A DNA stretch of 7,485 bases from a bacterium (GTDB lineage Bacteria; Omnitrophota; Gorgyraeia; Gygaellales; UBA12090), in assembly GCA_004299495.1 (NCBI GenBank), contig SCPY01000142.1:1-7485 (forward strand), read 5' to 3'. The notes under the pieces are model-generated. The model was not told where the DNA came from. It did not search any database and was given only the letters and a program-made list of their open reading frames with translations. How positions within the stretch are numbered: the stretch's first letter is position 1; each line of letters starts with the position of its first letter. Position numbers and translations under genes: made by a program. Positions 1 to 6,076 of this stretch are shown one piece after another.

Positions 1-225
1 CTTTTCCGCCCCTTCTTTAAGGCCTTGAGGATAAGTCCGTTTGTGCGCGTAGTAATAGGTACAGACTTCGGTGGTGATGGTGAATCCGGGGGGAACCGGC
101 AAGCGCAGGTCTTTGTGGCCTGCCATTTCGGCAAGGTTGGCGCCTTTGCCGCCTAAAAGATTTTTCATCCCCTCGTTTCCGTCTGCCTTGCCGCCTCCAA
201 AGAAGTAAACATATTTAGCTGCCAT
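1..225 (-). CDS. ppdK: Pyruvate, phosphate dikinase, N-terminal fragment (runs off left edge)
   Basis: The first 75 codons of a pyruvate, phosphate dikinase are present; the rest lies beyond the left edge. The enzyme interconverts pyruvate + ATP + Pi and PEP + AMP + PPi in the cytoplasm, and in many anaerobes it works in glycolysis or gluconeogenesis. The visible part is the start of the ATP-grasp nucleotide-binding domain, with the family signature YFFGGGKADGNEGMKNLLGG at about residues 7-26, then KGANLAEM (27-34) and PVPPGFTITTEVC (43-55). The loop AGHKDLRL before PVPPGF is about two residues longer than the form I know. The ATG at 223-225 fits the known family N-terminus and has a Shine-Dalgarno sequence about 11 bases upstream. 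It is the last gene of the same-strand run, 56 bases after glyS. The phosphohistidine and PEP domains cannot be seen, so integrity of the whole gene is unknown. Confidence 0.95.
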   Translation of the reverse strand, partial: MAAKYVYFFGGGKADGNEGMKNLLGGKGANLAEMAGHKDLRLPVPPGFTITTEVCTYYYAHKRTYPQGLKEGAEK

Positions 226-236
226 GCTCTAACTAA

Positions 237-244
237 TCTCCTTT
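237..244 (-). promoter_or_regulatory. Ribosome binding site of ppdK
   Basis: The minus strand reads AAAGGAGA here, a strong match to the anti-Shine-Dalgarno consensus, 11 bases before the ppdK ATG. The spacing is slightly long. It is the best ribosome site in the window and supports independent, strong initiation of ppdK. Confidence 0.8.
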
Positions 245-255
245 CTGATAATTGC

Positions 256-274
256 GCCGGCCTGTCGGGCCGGC
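256..274. repeat. Perfect GC-rich hairpin between glyS and ppdK
   Basis: GCCGGCC (256-262), a 5-base loop, then GGCCGGC (268-274) form a perfect 7-bp inverted repeat in the 56-base gap between the glyS stop and the ppdK start. On neither strand is it followed by a T run, so it is not a standard intrinsic terminator. It may be a REP-like intergenic palindrome, an attenuating or RNA-stabilising hairpin between the two genes, or a weak or Rho-assisted terminator. On the plus strand it is followed by GCAGGGT-like sequence that also occurs next to the GC hairpin at 7078-7096, which hints at a shared repeat family. Confidence 0.65.
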
Positions 275-281
275 AGGGTTG

Positions 282-1616
282 CTAAAACAATTCTTTCGTG
301 AAATAATCTTTGAGCCGTTCTATGGAAATCCTTTCCTGTTTCATTGTGTCTCTGTCCCGCACCGTGACCTGCTTGTCTTCCAGGGATTGCACATCAACGG
401 TCAGGCAAAACAGGGTGCCGATTTCATCCTGCCTTCTGTAAAGCTTGCCGATGGCCGCGGTGTCATCATACACACAGTAGAATTGGGAGCGCAGGCTTTC
501 ATAAATTGCCCTTGCCATCTGGACAATTTCAGGGCGGTTTTTTAATAAAGGCAAAACCGCCGCCTTAATCGGAGCCAGTTCCTTGGAAAGCCTTAAGACT
601 GCCCGGGTTTCATCTTTTACTTTTTCTTCGTAATAGGCGTCTACCAAAAACGCCAGGGCTGCCCGGTCTACCCCTCCCGAGGGCTCAATAATATAAGGGA
701 CAATTTTTTCTTTCGCGGCCGCGTCAAAAAACACGAGCTCTTTTCCGGAGAACTTGCTGTGTTGGGCCAGGTCAAAATCCCCGCGGTTAGCGATACCCTC
801 TAATTCCGACCAGCCAAAAGGAAAATTATATTCAATGTCTGAACAGGCCTTGGCATAATGTGCCAGCTCATCCTTGGCGTGCGGGCGCAGGCGCAGGTTT
901 TCCTTTTTCATTCCCAGGCCAAGATACCAATTGTAGCGCTCATTGACCCAGTATTCATAGGATTTGTCCGCGTCTTCTGGCCTCACAAAATACTCTATTT
1001 CCATCTGTTCAAATTCCCTGGTGCGAAAGGTAAAATTTCCCGGGGTTATTTCGTTGCGGAAGGATTTGCCCACCTGGGCGATCCCAAAGGGAAGTTTTTT
1101 ACGCGAGACATCCACCACGTTAAGGAAGTTGACAAAGATTCCCTGGGCCGTTTCCGGCCGCAGGTATGCCAGGCTCGCGTTGTCCTCAACAGGGCCCTGA
1201 AAGGTTTTGAACATTAGGTTAAACAAGCGCGCTTCAGTGAGCTCGTTTGAGCCGCATTCGGGGCATTTACCCCGAATCTGGTCCTGGCGCCATCTTTTCT
1301 TGCATTTCTTGCAGTCCACGGATAAATCCGCGAAATTCTGCAGGTGTCCGGATGCCTCCCAGACTTTAGGATGCATTAGTATCGCCGAGTCCAGGCCGAC
1401 TATATCCTGACGCTGATAGATATTGGCCCTCCACCAGGCGTCTTTAATATTGCGTTTTAGCTCAGCTCCCAGCGGCCCGTAGTCCCAGGTGTTGGCAAGG
1501 CCGCCGTAGATTTCCGAGCCCTGAAAGATGAACCCCCTGCGCTTACATAATGATACGATTTTCTCTATGGTATCCATTTTAATATTCGGTTCTGTTTGAA
1601 GCGGCCTATCGGCCAT
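282..1616 (-). CDS. glyS: Glycyl-tRNA synthetase, single-chain class II (alpha2 type)
   Basis: Charges tRNA-Gly with glycine in the cytoplasm. This is the single-chain dimeric type (Bacillus, archaea, eukaryotes), not the E. coli alpha2beta2 type. Numbered from the ATG at 1616 (444 aa), it shows GSEIYGGLANTWDYGPLG (about 33-50), a zinc-knuckle-like pair CKKC (102-105) and CPEC (118-121), class II motif 2 FRNEITPGNFTFRTREFEQ (about 186-204), ANRGDFDLAQH (276-286), and motif 3 in IEPSGGVDRAALAFL (310-324). The C-terminal anticodon-binding domain starts near LAPIKAAVLPLL and includes YRRQDEIGTLFC. Length is normal for the short bacterial form. Start choice: the ATG at 1616 has AGGA four bases upstream and overlaps the previous gene's stop by 11 bases; the ATG at 1577 (431 aa, MDTIEKIVSLCKRRG) matches the family N-terminus but has no ribosome site; the frame opens as far back as 1661. 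Stop is TAG at 282-284. Confidence 0.96.
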   Translation of the reverse strand: MADRPLQTEPNIKMDTIEKIVSLCKRRGFIFQGSEIYGGLANTWDYGPLGAELKRNIKDAWWRANIYQRQDIVGLDSAILMHPKVWEASGHLQNFADLSVDCKKCKKRWRQDQIRGKCPECGSNELTEARLFNLMFKTFQGPVEDNASLAYLRPETAQGIFVNFLNVVDVSRKKLPFGIAQVGKSFRNEITPGNFTFRTREFEQMEIEYFVRPEDADKSYEYWVNERYNWYLGLGMKKENLRLRPHAKDELAHYAKACSDIEYNFPFGWSELEGIANRGDFDLAQHSKFSGKELVFFDAAAKEKIVPYIIEPSGGVDRAALAFLVDAYYEEKVKDETRAVLRLSKELAPIKAAVLPLLKNRPEIVQMARAIYESLRSQFYCVYDDTAAIGKLYRRQDEIGTLFCLTVDVQSLEDKQVTVRDRDTMKQERISIERLKDYFTKELF

Positions 1617-2994
1617 ATCTTCCTGATTCCGAGGTGTAAAAATTGGCGGTGTCTTCATCAATAATATCCTGCCATAAATACTTCTTTATCGCGTCTGCCA
1701 TCAGCTGCATTTTGTAGGTGCCTCCGGTCTGGATGATGTTGGGAAGCTGGCTGATTTCATCGTTACGCATAATCCTTTTTACGGCGTCATTTACTATTAC
1801 GATTTCACAGGCAAGCACCCTTCCCTCCTGGTTTTTTCGCGGAAGAAGAAGCTGGGAGATTATCCCTCTGGTACAATTTGCCAATTGCGAGAGGATCGCC
1901 TTTCTGTGCTCCGAGGAAAACATCCCCGCCAGCCGGTCTAACGCCTGCATAGTGCTTGGGGCGTGGAATGAGGCAATAACCAAGTAGCCGGCCTCTGCCG
2001 CGACCATCGCGGTACGGATAGTCTCTATGTCGTCAAGCTCTCCGATGACTATCACGTTTGGGTCCTGCCTGAGGCTGCTTTTTAAGGCAACCGAGAATGA
2101 GCTTGTATCAATGCCGATTTCTCTTTGTTTGATGATGCTTTTTTCGTCAAGGTAGATATACTCAATAGGCCTTTCCAGGGTAATGATTACTGCCTGTCTT
2201 TCTTTGTTTATCAGGTTGACCATCGCGGCGATAGTGGTGGTTTTGCCGCTGCCGGTTGGGCCGGTAATCAAGACCAGCCCGTCTTTTAATCTGGACAGGT
2301 CTTTTACCGCCTCCGGCAGATTTAGCTCTTCAATGGTGGGAACCCTGGTATTTATAAGCCGTAATGTCGCCTCGGTAAAGCCTTTTTGCTGATGGACATT
2401 AACTCTGAATCTGTTTATGCTATCATATTGTATTCCAAAGTCCAATTCTTTTTCCTGCTCAAACTTTCTTATCTGGCTCCTTGACATTATACTGTAAAGC
2501 AGCTTTTCAATTTCATCGGAGGAGAATTTTAATCCGCTTTCAGTTTCAATCTTGCCGTGGACGCGCAGGACCGGAGGATGGTCGGCAAGCAGGTGCAAAT
2601 CAGAGGCGCCTCTGCTGATGGTTAATTCCAGCAGGCGGTTGAGGCTGAAATGCTCCGCGAACTTCTCAATTTCCTGCCTGTCTTTTTCTTCTATATTTTC
2701 AAAGATAGCGCCTATCCCGTAAAGATTCTCATATTCGGTGGACTCAATCCGCGCCACTTTCACTGTTGCCTTTATGGTGCTATCGCTTTTTGGCAATTTA
2801 AAGGAAACCTTTATGGGGATGCGCAGCGGAGGGGTTTCGTCCATCTCAAAATATATGCCTGACCTGCTGATATCCTTGGCCATAACCGTCTTGGTGACAA
2901 TGCTGTTGTTTTGGGCGTTGGCTATTTCGCAGGTTAGGGGTATGGGATTATAGACGCGGTAATCTTTTCTTTTAGAGTCTTTCCAGGCAAACAT
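1606..2994 (-). CDS. PilZ domain fused to a PilT-like type IV pilus ATPase
   Basis: A 462-aa two-domain protein. Residues about 7-115 form a PilZ domain with both c-di-GMP-binding motifs: RxxxR (R9-R13, RKDYR) and DxSxxG (D41, S43, G46). From about 119 it is PilT-like: LLELTISRGASDLHL (121-135) and PVLRVHGKI of the N-terminal subdomain, Walker A GPTGSGKT (245-252), Walker B with presumed catalytic E319 (NVIVIGELDD), a His box centred on H344 (ASFHAPS), an AIRNLIRE-like stretch AVKRIMRN (404-411), and NIIQTGGTYKMQ (419-430). PilT hexamers at the inner membrane disassemble pili and drive retraction and twitching. The fusion suggests direct c-di-GMP control; that is inference. Plain PilT is about 350 aa; the extra length is the PilZ part. 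The ATG is one base after the panB stop with no clear Shine-Dalgarno, so coupling is likely. No other pilus gene is in view, so the retraction role is by homology only. Confidence 0.93.
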   Translation of the reverse strand: MFAWKDSKRKDYRVYNPIPLTCEIANAQNNSIVTKTVMAKDISRSGIYFEMDETPPLRIPIKVSFKLPKSDSTIKATVKVARIESTEYENLYGIGAIFENIEEKDRQEIEKFAEHFSLNRLLELTISRGASDLHLLADHPPVLRVHGKIETESGLKFSSDEIEKLLYSIMSRSQIRKFEQEKELDFGIQYDSINRFRVNVHQQKGFTEATLRLINTRVPTIEELNLPEAVKDLSRLKDGLVLITGPTGSGKTTTIAAMVNLINKERQAVIITLERPIEYIYLDEKSIIKQREIGIDTSSFSVALKSSLRQDPNVIVIGELDDIETIRTAMVAAEAGYLVIASFHAPSTMQALDRLAGMFSSEHRKAILSQLANCTRGIISQLLLPRKNQEGRVLACEIVIVNDAVKRIMRNDEISQLPNIIQTGGTYKMQLMADAIKKYLWQDIIDEDTANFYTSESGRYGR

Positions 2995-2995
2995 A

Positions 2996-3829
2996 TCAGG
3001 CAGAGTTTAATTTGTCTACTTCAGCTTTATTAATGCTGAAGGTATGTTCCGGAGCGGGGAATTTACCCTCCAGAACTTCTTGTTTGTACGCTTCTACCGC
3101 TTCCAGTATCATAGGAGACAGGTTAATGTATTTTTTAACGAACTTGGGGGTAAAACGCTCAAACAGCCCAAGCATATCATGGGTAACCAGGACCTGTCCG
3201 TCGCAGTGTACCCCGGCGCCGATACCGATAGCGGGGATTTTTAATTTTTGGGTTATGATTTCGGCGATTTTATCCGGGACGCACTCAAGGACAATTGCGA
3301 AACAGCCTAATTTTTCTAATGCCAGGGCCTGTTCAATTAATTTCTGCGCCGCGGCAGCTTCTTTTCCCTGCACCTTGAACCCGCCTAATTTGTCCGCGGT
3401 CTGGGGAGTGAGGCCGATGTGGCCCATTACCGCTATGCCGGACTTGATAATTTTTTCGGTAACCTCTAATGCCTTTTCAAACCACTCTAATTTTACGCAA
3501 TCGCAAGCCGCTTCATCTATAAAGCGCCGGGCATTTTTTACCGCTTCTTCCGGGTTGAGCTGGTATGATTCAAACGGCATATCTCCGATAACTAATGCCT
3601 GCTTTACCGCGCGGGTTACCGCCTTGGCGTGATGGAGCATTTCGCTCATTCCCACCTTGGTGGTTGAGTCCAGGCCAAGGACGACATTCGCCACCGAATC
3701 GCCTACCAGGATCATATCAATGCCGGCGCGGTCTATCAGCGATGCCAGGGGGTAATCATAGGCGGTAAGCATGGTGAGTTTGCGCTTGTTTTTGAATGAA
3801 AGAATGTCTTGTGTGGTGATTTTACCCAT
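2996..3829 (-). CDS. panB: 3-methyl-2-oxobutanoate hydroxymethyltransferase
   Basis: Catalyses the first committed step of pantothenate/CoA synthesis: methylene-tetrahydrofolate + 2-oxoisovalerate to ketopantoate. At 277 aa it has full family length. Visible motifs: TAYDYP (22-27), VGDS with Mg-binding D44, GDMPF with D83, KLE (113-115), MGHIGLTPQ (135-143), VLECVP with the expected catalytic base E182, IGIGAG (201-206), CDGQVLVTHDMLG (209-221), FVKKY (230-234) and FPAPEHTF (257-264). The usual KLEGG motif reads KLEWF, so the two glycines after the substrate-site Lys/Glu are replaced. Its ATG overlaps the end of nfnB by 8 bases (the nfnB stop lies in ATGGGTAA), no Shine-Dalgarno is visible, and translation is probably coupled. 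panC and panD are not in the window; the link to its neighbours seems to be operon packing rather than pathway. Confidence 0.95.
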   Translation of the reverse strand: MGKITTQDILSFKNKRKLTMLTAYDYPLASLIDRAGIDMILVGDSVANVVLGLDSTTKVGMSEMLHHAKAVTRAVKQALVIGDMPFESYQLNPEEAVKNARRFIDEAACDCVKLEWFEKALEVTEKIIKSGIAVMGHIGLTPQTADKLGGFKVQGKEAAAAQKLIEQALALEKLGCFAIVLECVPDKIAEIITQKLKIPAIGIGAGVHCDGQVLVTHDMLGLFERFTPKFVKKYINLSPMILEAVEAYKQEVLEGKFPAPEHTFSINKAEVDKLNSA

Positions 3830-5216
3830 TAGTTTTTATATATCTGTCAATCGCGAGCGCTGCTTTTTTCCCCGCTCCCATCGCCGCGATTACGGTGTCC
3901 GCTCCGGTGATGATGTCTCCTCCGGCAAAAACCCCGGGCAATGAAGTCATATAATCTTCGTTCACGGCGATTGTGCCGTTGGGGTTGGTTTTAAGTTCCG
4001 GCGCGGCCCTGGATAGGAGCGGATTGGGCGTCTGGCCTATTGCCACGATCACGGTATCGGCCTCCAGGATAAAATTTGAGTTTTTAACGGGAACGGGCCT
4101 TTTTCTACCGGAGGCATCCGGCTCACCCAATGCCATCCTGACGCATTCTAAGCCTTTAACAAAACCTTGCTCATCGCCTAATATTTTTACCGGCTGGGTA
4201 AGCAGTTGAAATTCTACTCCCTCCTCTTTGGCGTTTTGTATTTCTTCAACGCGCGCCGGCATCTCTGCTTCGGCCCTGCGGTAGACAATGGAAACCTTCG
4301 CGCCTAATCTTAAAGCGCAGCGGGCGGAATCAAAGGCGACATTCCCTCCTCCGATAACAGCCGCCCTTGTGCCGATGTTGAGAGGCGTTTTTGATTCGGG
4401 AAAGGCATACGCGCGCATAAGGTTAACGCGGGTCAGGAATTCGTTGGCTGAATATACCCGGCTTAGGTTTTCTCCGGGAATTCCCATAAACTGCGGGAGT
4501 CCCGCCCCTATGGCTAAAAAAATCGCCTTGTAGCCTTTTTCAAAGAGTTCTGCTAAGCCAAGGGTCCTGCCGACCAGGTAATCGGTTTTGACTTCCACCC
4601 CCAGCCCTTTAATATACTCTACCTCATCCATGACAATCTTCTTGGGCAGGCGGAATTCAGGTATGCCGTAGGTTAAGACTCCTCCCGGCTTGTGCAATGA
4701 TTCAAAGAGCGTAACAGAATATCCCATTTTAGCAAGGTCTGCCGCGGCTGTCAAGCCCGCAGGGCCGCTTCCGACGACAGCAATTTTAAGTTCGCGGGTT
4801 CGCGGGTTAGCGGGTTCGCTGGCTTGGGGTTCGGAGGTTAATTGTTTTCCGGCAGCCTTGCCGTAATCCGCGGCGTATCTCTCCAATGCCCCGATGTTTA
4901 TAGGGATTTTCTTTTTGTTCAGAATGCACATTGCCTCGCATTGGTCTTCCTGGGGGCAGACCCTGCCGCAGACCGCGGGAAGGTTATTTCTTTCTTTAAT
5001 CTTTGCCAGCGCCTCTTGCGGCTTATTTTCGCGCAGGAGCCTGATGAAGGAAGGTATATCAATCCGCACCGGGCAGCCTTTTACGCAAAGCGGGTCCTTG
5101 CATAGCAGGCAGCGCTTCGCTTCCTTTTCCGCCTCTTCCTTTGAATAGCCCAGGGCAACCTCAAAGAAATTTTTTATTCTGTCTGCCGGGGCTTGCAATC
5201 TTGCCTGTTTTCTCAC
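3822..5216 (-). CDS. nfnB: NfnB/GltD-like flavoprotein: NADPH-binding, [4Fe-4S] subunit
   Basis: The 464-aa protein belongs to the glutamate synthase small-subunit family. Next to an NfnA-like gene it is best read as the beta subunit of NADH-dependent reduced ferredoxin:NADP+ oxidoreductase, a cytoplasmic flavin-based bifurcating enzyme. The N-terminal Fe-S domain has cysteines C36, C39, C44, C48 and C83, C87, C93, C97, enough for two [4Fe-4S] clusters; E112 in the GALER motif may be an additional ligand, as I recall for Nfn structures. FAD-binding VGSGPAGLTAA is at 148-158, NADPH-binding VIGGGNVAFDSAR at 287-299, and the closing FAD motif GVFAGGDIITGADTVIAA at 428-445. Residues about 125-142 are a polar linker encoded by an 8-nt tandem repeat. 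It starts with GTG, 16 bases after nfnA, without a clear ribosome site. Alternatives are SudA (sulfide dehydrogenase) or a homomeric GltA-type glutamate synthase; no large glutamate synthase subunit is nearby. Confidence 0.88.
   Translation of the reverse strand: MRKQARLQAPADRIKNFFEVALGYSKEEAEKEAKRCLLCKDPLCVKGCPVRIDIPSFIRLLRENKPQEALAKIKERNNLPAVCGRVCPQEDQCEAMCILNKKKIPINIGALERYAADYGKAAGKQLTSEPQASEPANPRTRELKIAVVGSGPAGLTAAADLAKMGYSVTLFESLHKPGGVLTYGIPEFRLPKKIVMDEVEYIKGLGVEVKTDYLVGRTLGLAELFEKGYKAIFLAIGAGLPQFMGIPGENLSRVYSANEFLTRVNLMRAYAFPESKTPLNIGTRAAVIGGGNVAFDSARCALRLGAKVSIVYRRAEAEMPARVEEIQNAKEEGVEFQLLTQPVKILGDEQGFVKGLECVRMALGEPDASGRKRPVPVKNSNFILEADTVIVAIGQTPNPLLSRAAPELKTNPNGTIAVNEDYMTSLPGVFAGGDIITGADTVIAAMGAGKKAALAIDRYIKTNG
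4791..4822. repeat. Four-copy 8-nt tandem repeat inside nfnB
   Basis: On the plus strand the unit TTCGCGGG occurs four times in tandem: two exact copies, then TTAGCGGG and TTCGCTGG, each with one change. Because 8 is not a multiple of 3, the repeat is read in shifting frames and gives a Ser/Glu/Pro/Arg-rich linker between the Fe-S domain and the FAD domain. Looks like microsatellite-type expansion in a tolerant linker. Confidence 0.75.
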
Positions 5217-5232
5217 AGTTGTTTTGATTTTT

Positions 5233-6075
5233 CTATTTCGCGGGGCACTTTTTGTTTAGGCACTCCTCTTTTTCCTTAAAAGAAGCGAGCCGTTTCTGGA
5301 GCTCATCAAAATCCACCAGGTGCGCGTCAAACTCCGGGCCGTCAACGCAGCCGAACCTGGTTACGCCTGCCACGGTTACCCTGCAGGAGCCGCACATCCC
5401 TGTGGCATCCACCATAATCGGGTTCAGGCTGACAATGGTTTTGATGTTGTATTCTTTTGTCAGCTGGGCGATTTTCCGCATCATCGGCACAGGGCCGACC
5501 GCGTAAACCAAATTGGGATAGATGGTATGGGTTGATTGTTCTGAAACTTTAAGAAGGCCGCTTAGAACATCTGTCACATACCCTTTTTTTCCATAAGAGC
5601 CGTCGTCTGTAGTGATAAAAAGCTCGTCGCAGGTTTGTTTTAATTTTTCTTCTAAGATAACCAGTTCTTTAGAGCGCGCGCCGATAATGCCGATAACCCG
5701 GTTTTCGGCGCGTTTCATGGCTTTGGTTACCGGAAAGATTTCCGCGATGCCTACTCCGCCCCCGACGCAGATAACCGTGCCGTATTTCTCAATGTGTGTC
5801 GGGTTTCCCAGCGGGCCTAAGATATGGCTGATTGTATCGCCCTCGGAAAGCGCGCCAAGCTCCTTGGTAGAGAAGCCGATTTCCTGAAAGATGAGCGTAA
5901 GGGTTCCGCGGCTTGTGTCGGTATCCGCGATAGTCAAAGGAATGCGCTCGGAATCCCTGCCGGTAACCACCATCACGAATTGCCCGGCCCCGGCCTTAAG
6001 CGCGATATCGGGGGCAGCAACAACAATTCTGGTGATATCCCCGGTTAGTTTTGACTTTTCAATTACGCGAAACAT
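5233..6075 (-). CDS. nfnA: NfnA/SudB-like ferredoxin-NADP+ reductase subunit alpha
   Basis: A 280-aa ferredoxin reductase-type subunit with FAD, NAD(H) and [2Fe-2S] sites; partner of the nfnB product encoded just downstream. Together they should couple exergonic ferredoxin:NAD(P) electron transfer to NADP(H) reduction or its reverse, balancing NADH, NADPH and ferredoxin. Seen: flavin-binding RIPLT (44-48), GPLGNP (87-92), nucleotide-binding GGGVGIAEIFP (105-115), YAVGPVPMMR (191-200), and the cluster motif DATGMCGSCRVTV (223-235) followed by C243 in FGCVDGPEFD. Three cysteines (228, 231, 243) plus D223 match the Asp/3-Cys cluster reported for Nfn. The tail has two extra cysteines, C272 and C277. 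The start has a good Shine-Dalgarno in the end of apbE and lies one base after the apbE stop. Dihydroorotate dehydrogenase electron-transfer subunit (PyrK) is a relative, but no pyrD is next to it. The sulfide dehydrogenase name SudB is the main alternative. Confidence 0.9.
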   Translation of the reverse strand: MFRVIEKSKLTGDITRIVVAAPDIALKAGAGQFVMVVTGRDSERIPLTIADTDTSRGTLTLIFQEIGFSTKELGALSEGDTISHILGPLGNPTHIEKYGTVICVGGGVGIAEIFPVTKAMKRAENRVIGIIGARSKELVILEEKLKQTCDELFITTDDGSYGKKGYVTDVLSGLLKVSEQSTHTIYPNLVYAVGPVPMMRKIAQLTKEYNIKTIVSLNPIMVDATGMCGSCRVTVAGVTRFGCVDGPEFDAHLVDFDELQKRLASFKEKEECLNKKCPAK

Positions 6076-6076
6076 T

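Noticed and set aside
533..561. Perfect 9-bp inverted repeat (GGCGGTTTT with AAAACCGCC, 11-base loop)
   Set aside because: It lies inside conserved glyS coding sequence (the LPLLKNRPE region) and is not followed by a T run on the coding strand. It is explained by codons and chance; no terminator call made.
858..1217. Plus-strand open frame of 119 codons opposite glyS
   Set aside because: Shadow of the GlyRS catalytic core on the opposite strand; no recognisable product.
3012..3632. Plus-strand open frame of 206 codons opposite panB
   Set aside because: It is antisense to a strongly conserved panB; its product looks like a codon shadow with no domain or ribosome site.
3822..5216. Glutamate synthase small subunit (gltD) as the primary name
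   Set aside because: Sequence alone would allow it, but there is no large subunit next to it and the directly upstream gene is an NfnA/SudB-type partner, so NfnB is the better reading.
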